Source: Nocardioides gilvus (GTDB lineage: Bacteria > Actinomycetota > Actinomycetes > Propionibacteriales > Nocardioidaceae). Taken from it: DNA of 64,000 nt. Under the pieces are notes generated by a model. That model worked only from the letters and a program-made list of their open reading frames with translations, was not told where the DNA came from and did no database searches. This document shows positions 17,227-26,907 of this stretch, piece after piece. The stretch is from the NCBI RefSeq assembly GCF_003194605.1, contig NZ_QHKY01000003.1, positions 496,001-560,000 on the forward strand. The letters run 5' to 3'. The stretch's first letter is position 1. Each line of letters starts with the position of its first letter. The position numbers were made by a program, and so were the translations under genes.

Positions 17227-18519
17227 GTGCGCAACCACACCACCATCCGGCGCCGCGCCTTCGCGGCCGCCTCAGTCCTCGTCTTCACTCTGACCACTGC
17301 CGCCTGCGGTGGCGCCAAGGCAACCGACGACGACGACAAGCCCGCCGCGAAGCCGGCGGAGTCCTGCGTCGACGTGTCGGGAGACACCGTCAAGCTCGGC
17401 TTCGTCAACTCCCTCACCGGCGCGATGGCCATCTCGGAGAAGACGGTCTCGTCCGTGCTCGGGATGGCTGCCGAGGAGATCAACGCATCCGGCGGGATCA
17501 TGGGCAAGAAGATCGAACCTGTCCAGGAGGACGGCGCGACCGACTGGCCCACCTTCGCGGAGAAGACCGAGAAGCTGCTCACCGACGACTGCGTCGCAGC
17601 GGTCTTCGGCGGCTGGACCTCCTCGTCGCGCAAGGCGATGAAGCCGGTCGTGGAGAAGCACAACGGGCTGCTCTTCTACCCGGTCCAGTACGAGGGCCTC
17701 GAGGCGTCGAAGAACATCTACTACACGGGCGCGACGACCAACCAGCAGATCCTCCCGGCGATGGAGTTCCTCAAGGCCGAGGGTGTGAAGACGCTCTTCC
17801 TGGCCGGCTCCGACTACGTGTTCCCGCGCACCGCCAACGCGATCATCAAGCTGTACGCCGCGGAGCTGGGCATCGAGATCGTGGGTGAGGAGTACGTGCC
17901 GCTCGACAAGGACGACTGGACCACCCAGGTCTCCAAGATCGTCAAGGCCAAGCCGGACTTCATCTTCAACACCATCAACGGCTCGTCCAACGTCGGCTTC
18001 GTCAAGGCCTACACCGACGCCGGGCTGAAGGCCGAGACGACGCCGATCATCTCGGTGTCGATCGCGGAGGAGGAGGCCCCCAACATGGGCGCCTCGGTCG
18101 AGGGCCAGTACGCCGCGTGGAACTACTTCCAGTCGGTCGAGTCGCCGGCCAACGAGAAGTTCATCAAGGACTGGGTCGCCTACGACGGTCCCAGCGACGT
18201 GACGTCCGACCCGATGGAGGCGGCGTACATCTCGCTCTACCTCTACAAGGCGATGGTGGAGAAGGCAGGATCCTTCGACGTCGACAAGATCAACGAGGCC
18301 GCCGACGGCGTCTCCTTCGACGCACCCGAGGGCAAGGTCGTGATCGACGGCGAGAACCACCACATCAGCAAGCCGGGGCTGATCGGAAAGATCAACGCGG
18401 ACAACCAGTTCGACGTCGTCTGGTCGTCGGACGCTCCGATCGAGCCGGACCCGTTCCTCAAGGGCTACGACTGGTTCCCGGAGTCGACGCGTGACGCCCT
18501 GGTGAAGGCCGCCGGCTGA
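17227..18519 (+). CDS. urtA: Urea ABC transporter substrate-binding lipoprotein
   Basis: A 430-residue urea receptor outside the membrane. The GTG at 17227 has GGAGG upstream and starts a lipoprotein signal: Arg-rich N-terminus, hydrophobic core, and lipobox TTAACGG with the lipidated Cys at 27. A Lys/Ala/Asp linker follows. The mature part is a type 1 periplasmic-binding fold of the branched-chain amino acid/urea/amide family: GFVNSLTGAMAISEK, EEINASGGIMGKKIEPV, AVFGGWTSSSRKAMKPV, and YPVQYEGLEASKNIYYTGAT, a segment typical of UrtA. It heads the operon urtABCDE-ureABCFGD behind a GlnR-type site. A strong hairpin after the gene probably keeps receptor mRNA more abundant than the permease part. 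Confidence 0.95.
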   Translation: MRNHTTIRRRAFAAASVLVFTLTTAACGGAKATDDDDKPAAKPAESCVDVSGDTVKLGFVNSLTGAMAISEKTVSSVLGMAAEEINASGGIMGKKIEPVQEDGATDWPTFAEKTEKLLTDDCVAAVFGGWTSSSRKAMKPVVEKHNGLLFYPVQYEGLEASKNIYYTGATTNQQILPAMEFLKAEGVKTLFLAGSDYVFPRTANAIIKLYAAELGIEIVGEEYVPLDKDDWTTQVSKIVKAKPDFIFNTINGSSNVGFVKAYTDAGLKAETTPIISVSIAEEEAPNMGASVEGQYAAWNYFQSVESPANEKFIKDWVAYDGPSDVTSDPMEAAYISLYLYKAMVEKAGSFDVDKINEAADGVSFDAPEGKVVIDGENHHISKPGLIGKINADNQFDVVWSSDAPIEPDPFLKGYDWFPESTRDALVKAAG

Positions 18520-18532
18520 CGTTGCTGCACCA

Positions 18533-18568
18533 GTGAGGGGTCCCGCACCTCGGTGCGGGGCCCCTCAC
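18533..18568 (+). terminator. Hairpin between urtA and urtB (probable attenuator)
   Basis: Arms GTGAGGGGTCCCGCAC and GTGCGGGGCCCCTCAC pair over 16 positions with one mismatch or wobble and a four-base loop. It begins 14 bp after the urtA stop and lies inside the operon, without a long T run, so partial termination or 3'-end protection of urtA mRNA is likelier than full stop. Confidence 0.7.
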
Positions 18569-18603
18569 ATCCCGCTCGTCCCCCTTCACCTGAGAGGCCA
18601 GCC

Positions 18604-19485
18604 ATGGACTCCCTGATTGCGCCGTTCCTCAACGGCACCGCCGACGGCGCGCTCCTGCTCATCGCCGCCCTCGGCCTCGCCCTCACCTTCGGGCAGATGG
18701 GCGTCATCAACATGGCGCACGGGGAGTTCCTGCTCGCCGGCGCCGTCTGCGCCTTCTGGACCCAGCAGGTCGTTGCGAGCACCGACGTCTCGATCCTGGT
18801 GGCGCTCCCCGTCGCGTTCGTGGTCGCCGGCCTGCTCGGACTCGTCCTCGAGGCCACGATCCTGCAGTGGATGTACGACCGTCCGCTGGACACCCTGTTG
18901 GCCACCGTGGGCGTGAGCCTGGCGCTGCAGCAGATCTTCCTCCAGAACTATCCCAGCGGAGTCCCCGTCGAGAAGCCGAGCCTGCTCGACGGCCAGATCG
19001 ACGTCCTGGGCTACGCCTGGCCGTTGCGTCAGGTGTTCACGATCGTGCTCGCCGTGGCGTGCCTGGCCGCTCTCGGCGCGCTGCTGAAGTACAGCTCGTT
19101 CGGTCGGCGGATCCGGGCCACGGTGCAGAACCGTGCGCTCGCCGAGACGCTGGGGGTCGCCACCCGATCGGTCGACCGCATGACGTTCTTCATCGGCTCC
19201 GGCTTGGCCGGCATCGGCGGCGTGGCCGCTTCGCTGATCGGCGGCACCAACTCCCAGATGGGAACGCGCTACATCATCCTGGCCTTCCTCGTCGTCGTCG
19301 CGGGTGGTCTCGGGCAGCTACGTGGGACCGTCATCGCGGCCTGGACAGTCGGCGTGGTGACGGCGTACCTGGCCGACTGGACGACGGGCAGCCTGGCCCA
19401 GGTGATCACCTTCGTGCTCGTCGTGGTCTTCCTGCAGGTGAGGCCGAACGGCCTCTTCACCGTCCGAACGCGAGGTCTGGCATGA
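18604..19485 (+). CDS. urtB: Urea ABC transporter permease UrtB
   Basis: A 293-residue inner-membrane permease of the LivH type with about eight helices, forming the urea channel with UrtC. Key features are GLALTFGQMGVINMAHGEF near the N-terminus (the conserved G-N-AHGE motif of LivH/UrtB), QNRALAETLGVATRSVDRMTF (the EAA-like loop that contacts the ATPase), and GGLGQLRGTVIAAW. The ATG at 18604 follows GAGAGG. Unlike many proteobacterial UrtB proteins there is no long N-terminal extension, so it is the short form. Its stop overlaps the urtC start by ATGA. Confidence 0.93.
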   Translation: MDSLIAPFLNGTADGALLLIAALGLALTFGQMGVINMAHGEFLLAGAVCAFWTQQVVASTDVSILVALPVAFVVAGLLGLVLEATILQWMYDRPLDTLLATVGVSLALQQIFLQNYPSGVPVEKPSLLDGQIDVLGYAWPLRQVFTIVLAVACLAALGALLKYSSFGRRIRATVQNRALAETLGVATRSVDRMTFFIGSGLAGIGGVAASLIGGTNSQMGTRYIILAFLVVVAGGLGQLRGTVIAAWTVGVVTAYLADWTTGSLAQVITFVLVVVFLQVRPNGLFTVRTRGLA

Positions 19486-20666
19486 GCACCCCCACCGACG
19501 TCGAGAGCCCGTTCCTCCCGGTGGCGGCCACACCCACGGACCGTCGCCGCCTCCCTCGATCCTCGCCCCGCTTGTCCCGGGACACGGTGTCGCTGATCGG
19601 CATCGGGGTGTTCGCGGTCCTCATGCTGCTGGTGGCCCCCGCGGTGCTGAGCGACTTCCGGCTGAACAACCTCGGCAAGTACGCCTGCTGGGCGATGGTC
19701 GCGGTCGGCATCGGCCTGGCGTGGGGGCGTGGCGGCATGTTGGTGCTGGGACAGGGGGTCTACTTCGCCCTGGGTGCCTACGCCATGGCGATGCACCTCA
19801 CCCTGGAGACCGCCGGGCCCGACGCGATCCCCGTGTTCATGATCCTCTACGACCCGCTGGCCCCGCTGCCAGGCTTCTGGGAGCCGTTCCGCAGCGGCGC
19901 GTTCACGCTGCTGGCCGTCGTCGGTGCCCCGGTGCTGCTCGCAGGCACGCTCGGCTACGCGATCTTCAAGCGTCGGGTCAAGGGGGCGTACTTCGCCATC
20001 CTGTCCCAGGCGCTGGCCGTCGCCCTGGCGTACCTCATCGGCGGCACGATCAAGTTGACCGGAGGCGACACCGGACTGAGCGACTTCAAGTACTTCTTCG
20101 GCTACGACCTGTCCGACCCGATCAACAAGCGGATGATCTACAGCATCACGGCCGGCCTCCTGGTGCTGTGCCTCCTCGTGGTCTGGCAGCTCTACCGCAG
20201 CCGGTTCGGCGAGCTGCTCGTCGCGACGCGGGACGCCGAGGAACGGGTCCGGTTCCTGGGGCACGACCCGGCCAACATCAAGCTCGTCGCCTACGTGACG
20301 GCAGCCGTGATGGCGAGCATCGGTGGCGCCCTGTTCGTGCCCATCGCGGGCATCATCTCGCCCAAGGAGATCGGCGCGGCAGCATCGATCTTCCTGATCG
20401 CCGGCGCCGCCTTCGGTGGGCGCGCCACACTGTTCGGCCCCGTCCTGGGGGCGCTGCTGCTGGGATATGGCCGCTCCTCGCTCTCGGAGCAGTGGGAGAA
20501 CGGGTGGATCTACGTCCTCGCGCTGATGTTCATCCTGGTGACACTGCTGGCCCCGGAGGGGGTGGCCTCGATCCCGCGTCGCGCTGCAGGACTGCTCGGC
20601 TCACTGCGTAGACCCACGGAGAGCCGACCCCCCAGGAACACCGCAGCGAAGGAGACCAAGTCATGA
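19482..20666 (+). CDS. urtC: Urea ABC transporter permease UrtC
   Basis: A 394-residue permease of the LivM type, partner of UrtB. An N-terminal cytoplasmic arm of about 35 residues precedes roughly ten membrane helices. Motifs are LAWGRGGMLVLGQGVYFALG, RVKGAYFAILSQALAVAL, TGGDTGLSDF, and the ATPase-contact loop ATRDAEERVRFLGHDPANIKL. The tail is basic. The ATG overlaps the urtB stop by 4 bp, and the stop overlaps urtD by 4 bp, so the three are translationally coupled. Length and motif order are as expected for UrtC. Confidence 0.93.
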   Translation: MSTPTDVESPFLPVAATPTDRRRLPRSSPRLSRDTVSLIGIGVFAVLMLLVAPAVLSDFRLNNLGKYACWAMVAVGIGLAWGRGGMLVLGQGVYFALGAYAMAMHLTLETAGPDAIPVFMILYDPLAPLPGFWEPFRSGAFTLLAVVGAPVLLAGTLGYAIFKRRVKGAYFAILSQALAVALAYLIGGTIKLTGGDTGLSDFKYFFGYDLSDPINKRMIYSITAGLLVLCLLVVWQLYRSRFGELLVATRDAEERVRFLGHDPANIKLVAYVTAAVMASIGGALFVPIAGIISPKEIGAAASIFLIAGAAFGGRATLFGPVLGALLLGYGRSSLSEQWENGWIYVLALMFILVTLLAPEGVASIPRRAAGLLGSLRRPTESRPPRNTAAKETKS

Positions 20667-21418
20667 CGGGCCAGGACTACGTGGAGGTCCAGGGGCTGAC
20701 CGTCGACTTCGACGGCTTCAAGGCCAACGAGGAGGTCGACGTGACCTTCCTCCAGGGCCGCATCCACTTCCTGATCGGCCCCAACGGTGCCGGCAAGACC
20801 ACGCTGGTGGATGCGCTCACCGGGCTGGTGAAGGGGACGGGGCGTGCGCGCTACGGCAACCTGGACCTGCTGTCGCTGAAGTCCCACCAGATCTCGCGAG
20901 CCGGTGTGGGTCGGACCTTCCAGACGGCCACCGTCTTCGAGGAGCTCTCGGTCCTGCAGAACCTCGACATCGCCGGCGGGGTGCACCGCAAGGCGTGGGG
21001 CATGCTCCGGGCGCGCAAGGGAATCCCGGACTACGTCCAGGAGGCGATGGAGACCGTGGGCCTCGCCGACCTCAGGGACCGTCCTGCCGGGGTGCTCGCC
21101 CACGGCCAGAAGCAGTGGCTCGAGATCGGCATGCTGCTGGTGCAGGACGCGAAGGTGATGTTCCTCGACGAGACGGTCGCCGGGATGAGCCACGAGGAAC
21201 GGGACGAGACCGGCGAGCTGCTTCGTCGGATCGCCCCGAGCCGCACCATCGTCGTCATCGAGCACGACATGGACTTCGTGCGCAACCACGCTGACTTCGT
21301 CACCGTGCTGCACGCCGGCAAGGTGCTGGCGGAGGGGTCGGTCGCCGACATCCAGGGGAACCCACGCGTCCAGGAGGTCTACCTCGGACGCAACATTGAA
21401 GAGGTGTCACATGAGTGA
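20663..21418 (+). CDS. urtD: Urea ABC transporter ATP-binding protein UrtD
   Basis: A 251-residue ATPase of the LivG type. The Walker A is GPNGAGKTT (about residues 39-47), the Q-loop lies in GVGRTFQTATVFEELSV, the signature is VLAHGQKQWLEIGM (an AHGQ form in place of SGGQ, usual for UrtD), the Walker B is VMFLDETVAGM with Thr where most have Pro, and the switch His is in VIEHDMDFVR. The divergence in signature and D-loop region is compatible with activity because UrtD pairs with UrtE, which has canonical motifs. The start overlaps urtC by 4 bp and the end overlaps urtE by 8 bp. Confidence 0.93.
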   Translation: MTGQDYVEVQGLTVDFDGFKANEEVDVTFLQGRIHFLIGPNGAGKTTLVDALTGLVKGTGRARYGNLDLLSLKSHQISRAGVGRTFQTATVFEELSVLQNLDIAGGVHRKAWGMLRARKGIPDYVQEAMETVGLADLRDRPAGVLAHGQKQWLEIGMLLVQDAKVMFLDETVAGMSHEERDETGELLRRIAPSRTIVVIEHDMDFVRNHADFVTVLHAGKVLAEGSVADIQGNPRVQEVYLGRNIEEVSHE

Positions 21419-22103
21419 GTCGATGCTCGAGCTGGTCGGTGTCACTGCGGGCTACGGCCGGAGCATGGTGCTGCACGACGTGAGCCTGACGGTCGCGTCC
21501 GGCGGCGGGACGGCGCTGATGGGGCACAACGGAGCCGGCAAGACCACGCTGCTGCGCGTGGCCGTCGGCCTGCTCCCGGTGCGCAGCGGCAAGGTGCTGC
21601 TGGACGGCGAGGACGTGACGAAGCTCCGGCCCAACGCGCGGGTACGGCGTGGGCTGGGCTACGTGCCGCAGGGGCAGCTCTGCTTCCCGCAGATGACCAC
21701 ACTGGAGAACCTCCAGCTCGTGACCGGCAACCGCACGGAGATCGACGGGGTCCTGGACACCTTCCCCGCCCTCACCCAGCTCCTGTCGCGTCGCGCAGGC
21801 CTGCTGTCCGGCGGTCAGCGCCAGCAGTTGGCGATCGCGCGCACGCTGCTGACCAAGCCGCGGATGCTGATCCTCGACGAGCCGACCGAGGGCATCCAGC
21901 CCAACGTGGTCGAGGACATCGAGCAGGTCATCACCGACCTGTCCCGACGCGGTGACCTCTCGGTCCTCCTGGTCGAGCAGCACGTGGGCTTCGCGCTCCG
22001 GGCCACCAGCGACTACTTCGTGCTGGAGTCGGGCAGGGTCACCGCGTCCGGGGTGGGCGGCGCCAGCGCCATCGAGACCGTCCGCGACGCGATGGCGGTG
22101 TGA
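21411..22103 (+). CDS. urtE: Urea ABC transporter ATP-binding protein UrtE
   Basis: A 230-residue ATPase of the LivF type. The Walker A is GHNGAGKTT, the Q-loop lies in [19 protein letters not shown] (PQG-Q is typical of UrtE/LivF), the signature is [14 protein letters not shown], the Walker B is [13 protein letters not shown], and the switch His is in [10 protein letters not shown]. With UrtD it forms the energising pair. The ATG at 21411 ([11 protein letters not shown]) is chosen over an in-frame ATG at 21396 because of spacing. It overlaps urtD by 8 bp, and ureA starts 1 bp after its stop, tying transport to hydrolysis. Confidence 0.93.
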   Translation: MSESMLELVGVTAGYGRSMVLHDVSLTVASGGGTALMGHNGAGKTTLLRVAVGLLPVRSGKVLLDGEDVTKLRPNARVRRGLGYVPQGQLCFPQMTTLENLQLVTGNRTEIDGVLDTFPALTQLLSRRAGLLSGGQRQQLAIARTLLTKPRMLILDEPTEGIQPNVVEDIEQVITDLSRRGDLSVLLVEQHVGFALRATSDYFVLESGRVTASGVGGASAIETVRDAMAV

Positions 22104-22104
22104 G

Positions 22105-22407
<303 letters not shown>

Positions 22408-22418
22408 GGAACTCTGCG

Positions 22419-22775
22419 ATGTCTGCCTTCTCCGCCACCGGACCCGGGGCGATCCGTACCGCTCCGGGCACCATCGTCCTGAACGGGGACCGTGGGCCCG
22501 ACGAACGGCTCACCCTCGTCGTGCTCAACACCGGCGACCGGCCCGTGCAGATCGGCTCGCACGTGCACTTCCCGCTGGTCAACGCCGCGTTGCAGTTCGA
22601 CCGGGTCGCTGCCGAGGGGTTCCGCCTCGACGTCCCGTCCGGCACCTCGCAGCGCTTTGAACCGGGCGCTTCGCGCGAGGTCGACCTGGTGGCGCTGCGC
22701 GGTCTCCGTACGGTCCCCGGCATCCAGCTCGAGCAGGTGCAGGGCGGCACGGCCAGCGAGCTCATCCATGGTTGA
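22419..22775 (+). CDS. ureB: Urease beta subunit
   Basis: A 118-residue beta subunit. The ATG at 22419 follows GAGGAA by seven bases and is preferred to an in-frame TTG at 22404. Family features are [14 protein letters not shown] near the start, [21 protein letters not shown] (the conserved GDRPIQVGSHYHF region) and the ends [17 protein letters not shown]. It overlaps ureC by 8 bp. It forms the small beta-rich subunit that packs against UreC and stabilises the active-site flap. Confidence 0.95.
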   Translation: MSAFSATGPGAIRTAPGTIVLNGDRGPDERLTLVVLNTGDRPVQIGSHVHFPLVNAALQFDRVAAEGFRLDVPSGTSQRFEPGASREVDLVALRGLRTVPGIQLEQVQGGTASELIHG

Positions 22776-24471
22776 GATCTCACGAGAGGCGTACGCCGCC
22801 CTCTACGGCCCGACCGTGGGCGACCAGGTGCGTCTGGGCGACACCGACCTGTGGATCGAGGTCACCGAGGACCGCACGGTCGGTGGCGAGGAGGCCGTCT
22901 TCGGCGGGGGCAAGTCGATCCGCGAGTCGATGGCCCAGTCGACCCGGTCACGGGCCGAGGGAGCGCTGGACACCGTCATCACCAACGCCGTCGTGCTCGA
23001 CCACTGGGGGGTGGTCCGCGCCGACGTCGGGATCCGCGACGGACGGATCGTCGCCCTCGGACGCGCCGGCAACCCCGACATCGCCGACGGCGTGCACCCT
23101 GACCTGGTGATCGGGCCGTCGACCGACGTGGTCTCCGGCGAGGGCAAGATCCTCACCGCCGGGGCGATCGACGTGCACGTGCACTTCCTGTCGCGTTCGC
23201 AGATCCACGAGGCGCTGGCCACCGGCATCACCACCGTCGGGGGCGGCGGCACCGGCCCCTCCGAGGGCTCCAAGGCCACCACCGTGACTCCCGGCGCCTG
23301 GCACCTGCGCGCGATCCACCGAGCGCTGGACCCGTTGCCGGTCAACGTCCTGCTGATGGGCAAGGGCAACACCGTCTCCGCCGCCGGCCTGGCCGAGCAG
23401 GCGCTCGCGGGCGCGGCGGCGTACAAGGTGCACGAGGACTGGGGATCGACGCCCGCGGCGATCAACGCGGCGCTGCGCGCGGCCGACGAGCACGGGCTCC
23501 AGGTCGCTCTGCACTCCGACAGTCTGAACGAGGCCGGCTTCCTGGAGTCGACGCTCGCGGCGATCGGCGGTCGCAGCATCCACGCCTTCCACGCCGAGGG
23601 TGCCGGCGGCGGGCACGCGCCCGACATCATCAAGGTCGCGGGGCAGCCGCACGTGATCCCCGGGTCGACCAACCCGACCCTGCCGCACACCGTCAACACC
23701 GTCGCCGAGCACCTCGACATGCTGATGGTCTGCCACCACCTCAACCCCGCCGTGCCGGAGGACCTGGCCTTCGCGGAGTCGCGGATCCGGGAGACCACCA
23801 TCTCGGCCGAGGACCTGCTGCACGACCTCGGCGCGATGTCGATCACCTCCTCCGACGCCCAGGCGATGGGTCGCATCGGCGAGGTGATCTGCCGGACGTG
23901 GCAGGTCGCGCACGTGATGAAGGCGCGTTACGGCGCTCTCGGGAGGAGCCAACCGGCCGACAACGAACGCGCCCGCCGCTACGTCGCGAAGTACACGATC
24001 AATCCCGCCATCGCCCACGGGATCAGCCACGAGGTGGGGTCGGTCGAGCCGGGCAAGTTGGCCGACCTGGTGCTCTGGGACCCGCGCTTCTTCGGCATCC
24101 GGCCCCAGGTCGTGATGAAGGGCGGCGCATTGGTGTGGGCCGCCCTCGGCGACCCGAACGCCTCCATCCCGACCCCGCAACCGGTCCTGATGCGCCCGAC
24201 CCTGATCGAGGAGTCCGGGGCCGACCACTCGCTCACCTTCGTCTCCCCCGCCGCGATCGCCGACGGGCTGGGTGAGCGGCTCGGGCTGCGGCGCCAGCTG
24301 GCGGCGATCACGCCGACCCGGCACATCGGCAAGGCCGACATGGTCAACAACTCGGCACTGCCCGACATCGAGGTCGACTCGGAGACGTTCGCGATCACCG
24401 TCGACGGCGAGCTCGTCACCCCGTCCCCCGCGACCGAGCTGCCGTTGGCGCAGCGCTACAGCCTCTTCTGA
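22768..24471 (+). CDS. ureC: Urease alpha (catalytic) subunit
   Basis: A 567-residue nickel amidohydrolase. All catalytic residues are present: His137 and His139 in DVHVHFLS, the carbamylated Lys220 and His222 in [11 protein letters not shown], His in [13 protein letters not shown], His in [15 protein letters not shown], the flap His in [10 protein letters not shown], and Asp in [10 protein letters not shown]. The segment around 140-215 ([39 protein letters not shown]) differs from the classic PQQIEEAL/NATTCTPG form, so it is a divergent but apparently functional lineage. The start overlaps ureB by 8 bp. Accessory genes follow at once. Confidence 0.96.
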   Translation: MVEISREAYAALYGPTVGDQVRLGDTDLWIEVTEDRTVGGEEAVFGGGKSIRESMAQSTRSRAEGALDTVITNAVVLDHWGVVRADVGIRDGRIVALGRAGNPDIADGVHPDLVIGPSTDVVSGEGKILTAGAIDVHVHFLSRSQIHEALATGITTVGGGGTGPSEGSKATTVTPGAWHLRAIHRALDPLPVNVLLMGKGNTVSAAGLAEQALAGAAAYKVHEDWGSTPAAINAALRAADEHGLQVALHSDSLNEAGFLESTLAAIGGRSIHAFHAEGAGGGHAPDIIKVAGQPHVIPGSTNPTLPHTVNTVAEHLDMLMVCHHLNPAVPEDLAFAESRIRETTISAEDLLHDLGAMSITSSDAQAMGRIGEVICRTWQVAHVMKARYGALGRSQPADNERARRYVAKYTINPAIAHGISHEVGSVEPGKLADLVLWDPRFFGIRPQVVMKGGALVWAALGDPNASIPTPQPVLMRPTLIEESGADHSLTFVSPAAIADGLGERLGLRRQLAAITPTRHIGKADMVNNSALPDIEVDSETFAITVDGELVTPSPATELPLAQRYSLF

Positions 24472-24478
24472 GCCGACG

Positions 24479-25171
24479 ATGACTCCCCGCGACCTGCTCC
24501 CCCCGATGGCGTCGGAGCGACCTCTGCACCCGGAGGCCCTGGCGCTGCTGCTGGCCGATGCCCGGCTGCCGGTGGCGGGCCACACCCAGTCGGCCGGCCT
24601 GGAGCCGGCGCTGGTGGCCGGACCCGTCGACGTGCCGGCGTACGTGGCGCTGCGACTGCGGACCGTCACCCGCACCGAGGCCGCCACCGCCGTGGTGGCC
24701 CGCGCCGCAGTGCTGGGCGGCACCTCCCTCGAGGCGGTGCAGGACGCGTGGGCCGTACGTACGCCGTCAGCAGCGATGCGTCGCACCTCGCGGGTGATGG
24801 GCCGAGCCCTCGTACGCCTGGCTCCGCGCCTGGTCGCCGCAGAACACGTCGCGCTGCTGCCGTGCGAGCCGGTACGCCCGGTGGTGCTGGGGCTGCTGGC
24901 GGCCGTCGGCGGACTGGACGCGGCAACGACCGCGCGCATCGTCGGCTACGACGACATCCAGACGGTGGTCGCGGCCGCCCTCAAGCTGACCCCGCTCGAC
25001 CCGGCCGAGGCGACCGGGTGGGTCGTCCGCGCCTTCCCTGCTCTGGAGGGGTTGGTCGCCGGCGTCGTCGACCTCGCGTGCCCCGAGGAGATCCCTGCCC
25101 GCAACGCGCCGGTCATCGAGGACCACGCCGAACGTCACGCCCACACCACCAGGAGGTTGTTCAGTGCTTGA
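24479..25171 (+). CDS. ureF: Urease accessory protein UreF
   Basis: A 230-residue all-helical protein that, with UreD and UreG, gates nickel insertion and Lys carbamylation in UreC. Family cues are [20 protein letters not shown] at residues 20-40 (the LPVGGFSYSxGLE motif in variant form), the central Ala/Val/Arg helices and [11 protein letters not shown] near the C-terminus (the conserved KLxPLGQxxGQ region). Sequence is diverged, as in other actinobacterial UreF. It starts 7 bp after ureC and overlaps ureG by 8 bp. Confidence 0.88.
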   Translation: MTPRDLLPPMASERPLHPEALALLLADARLPVAGHTQSAGLEPALVAGPVDVPAYVALRLRTVTRTEAATAVVARAAVLGGTSLEAVQDAWAVRTPSAAMRRTSRVMGRALVRLAPRLVAAEHVALLPCEPVRPVVLGLLAAVGGLDAATTARIVGYDDIQTVVAAALKLTPLDPAEATGWVVRAFPALEGLVAGVVDLACPEEIPARNAPVIEDHAERHAHTTRRLFSA

Positions 25172-25952
25172 TCCCCAGGCTGATTTCCAGGCTCACACCC
25201 ACCCGTCCGCAGCTGGTCGGCGCGCCCTGCGCCTGGGCATCTGCGGCCCGGTCGGGACGGGCAAGAGTTCGCTGATCATGCTGCTCTGCTCCCGGCTCGC
25301 CGCGACCCTGGAGATCGGCGTCGTCACCAACGACATCTACACCGACGAGGACGCCCGGATGATCCGCGCCGCCGGCGTGCTCGACCCGGACCGCGTGGTC
25401 GCCGTCGAGACCGGCGCCTGCCCGCACACCGCGATCCGCGACGACATCACCGCCAACCTGATCGCCGCCGAGGACCTGGAGGCCGACGTGCTCTCGGCTG
25501 GCGCAGCACTGGACTTGGTGCTGATCGAGTCGGGCGGTGACAACCTCACCGCCACCTTCTCCCCTGCCCTGGTCGACACCCAGATCTTCGTGATCGACGT
25601 CGCCGGCGGCGGGGACGTGGCCCGCAAGGGGGGTCCGGGCATAGAGCGCGCCGACCTGCTGGTGGTCAACAAGACCGACCTCGCGCCGTACGTCGGGGTG
25701 GATGCGGTGCAGATGAAGTCCGACGCCGTGGCTGCGCGCGGAGGGGGTCCGGTGGTCGCGCTGTCGCGCACCGACGAGTCCTCCGTGGAGGAGCTGCTGA
25801 CGTGGGTCCGCGGCCAGCTCGCCGCGCACGCGGGTGGCGTACTGGTGCCGAGCGACCCGGGCCCGATGGCGCCGCACAGCCACGCAGGTGGCCCTGGACA
25901 CAGCCACGCGGAATCACCCACCCACTCACACGCGCACTCCCACACCCACTGA
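25164..25952 (+). CDS. ureG: Urease accessory GTPase UreG with His-rich C-terminus
   Basis: A 262-residue SIMIBI-class GTPase that powers nickel delivery to urease. The GTG at 25164 has AGGAGG seven bases upstream. The P-loop is [14 protein letters not shown], the metal-binding CPH motif is in [13 protein letters not shown], and [15 protein letters not shown] and [12 protein letters not shown] (guanine specificity NKTD) follow. The last 30 residues contain eight or more histidines in HSHAGG, GHSHAE and HSHAHSHTH blocks. Where UreG proteins carry His-rich tracts these are usually N-terminal. As no ureE nickel chaperone is in the cluster, this tail may store or hand over nickel. Confidence 0.94.
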   Translation: MLDPQADFQAHTHPSAAGRRALRLGICGPVGTGKSSLIMLLCSRLAATLEIGVVTNDIYTDEDARMIRAAGVLDPDRVVAVETGACPHTAIRDDITANLIAAEDLEADVLSAGAALDLVLIESGGDNLTATFSPALVDTQIFVIDVAGGGDVARKGGPGIERADLLVVNKTDLAPYVGVDAVQMKSDAVAARGGGPVVALSRTDESSVEELLTWVRGQLAAHAGGVLVPSDPGPMAPHSHAGGPGHSHAESPTHSHAHSHTH

Positions 25953-25954
25953 CG

Positions 25955-26743
25955 ATGGGCACTCCCGTGTCCCAGCACCGCTCGGAGGCGGCCGGCTCCG
26001 TCGAGGTCACCCGGCTATCCCTGCGTACCACCGCGACAGGCGGCTGCCGGGTCGCCGGCGGTGGGGGCGCGTTCCGGGCGGTGCAGCAGCGCGTCACCCG
26101 TCACTCGGCCCGGGTCGCGCTGGTCCCCGACCGGGCCCTGCTGCTCGCCGGGGACGACGTGGCCCTCGAGGTCGAGGTGGATCCGGGACTGCACCTGACG
26201 TTGGTCGAGACCAGCGGGACGGTGGCCTACGACATGCGTGGCGGCCGGGCGAGCTGGTCGACCCTCTTCCGGATCGGGGCCGGGGCCACGGTGGTGCACG
26301 AGACCCTGCCGTGGGTCTCCGCGGCGGGCTCCGACGTGACGCGCACCCTGCACGTCGAGTTGGGCCGCGGCGGCCGGGCTCTGATGCGGGAGACGCTCGT
26401 GCTGGGACGCCACGGCGAGGAGCCCGGCCGGTTGCGGACCCGCAACCACGTACGCCGCGAGGGGGCCGACGTGTTCGTCGAGGAGACCGACAGCGTTGAC
26501 CTCGCGCCCCACCGGGTGTTGGACCAGGTGGCAGCCTTCGGCGAGTTCCACCCGGCCAGCGTCTCGCCCGCAGTGCCGCCGTACGTCCGCGCGGACGCCA
26601 TCGCGACCCACCTCCCGCCAGCCGCGCCCGGGGTGACGTGCCTCGAGCTGGCCAGCGGGGACACGCTCTGGCGGCGCCTCGACGAGCAGGCGCACGTCGC
26701 AGCGGCGGGTCTGGATCGCATCTTCTGCGCGTTGCGCGACTGA
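25955..26743 (+). CDS. ureD: Urease accessory protein UreD
   Basis: A 262-residue beta-helical scaffold (UreD/UreH) that binds apo-urease and channels nickel from UreG via UreF. Family cues are LVPDRALLLAGDDVALEVEV (GDxxxxxVxV), LVETSGTVAYDMRGG, and LHVELGRGGRALMRETLVLGR. The ATG at 25955 is two bases after the ureG stop. It ends the operon; a 49-bp perfect palindrome 105 bp beyond its stop is the likely terminator. The family is poorly conserved, but position and motifs agree. Confidence 0.87.
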   Translation: MGTPVSQHRSEAAGSVEVTRLSLRTTATGGCRVAGGGGAFRAVQQRVTRHSARVALVPDRALLLAGDDVALEVEVDPGLHLTLVETSGTVAYDMRGGRASWSTLFRIGAGATVVHETLPWVSAAGSDVTRTLHVELGRGGRALMRETLVLGRHGEEPGRLRTRNHVRREGADVFVEETDSVDLAPHRVLDQVAAFGEFHPASVSPAVPPYVRADAIATHLPPAAPGVTCLELASGDTLWRRLDEQAHVAAAGLDRIFCALRD

Positions 26744-26847
26744 GCAAGCCGGCTCGCCCGTGGACCGGGCGGGGGCAGGTGCCCCAGATCGACGTCGCAG
26801 TGGGTCCTAGGCACCTGCCGGGCGCCCCGAATGAGCCCCACCATTGC

Positions 26848-26896
26848 CTTGTGCGGTGTCTGGGTGTCACCTGGTGACACCCAGACACCGCACAAG
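26848..26896. terminator. Perfect 24-bp-arm palindrome at ureD end (repeat copy 1)
   Basis: The left arm 26848-26871 and right arm 26873-26896 are exact reverse complements around a single T, with core GGTGTCACC-T-GGTGACACC. It sits between the convergent ends of ureD and the 26908 gene. The same element recurs at 29638-29682 with three base changes, two of them compensating, so it belongs to a repeat family that acts as bidirectional terminator or is a mobile palindrome inserted at gene ends. Confidence 0.8.
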
Positions 26897-26907
26897 CAGA
26901 TCGACGG

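Noticed and set aside
20663-21418. UrtD as an inactive ATPase because of AHGQ signature and DET Walker B
   Set aside because: The Walker A, Q-loop, Walker B Asp-Glu and switch His are intact, and UrtD proteins commonly deviate in the signature; UrtE supplies canonical motifs.
22948-24939. Long open frame antisense to ureC/ureF
   Set aside because: Shadow of well-supported urease genes.
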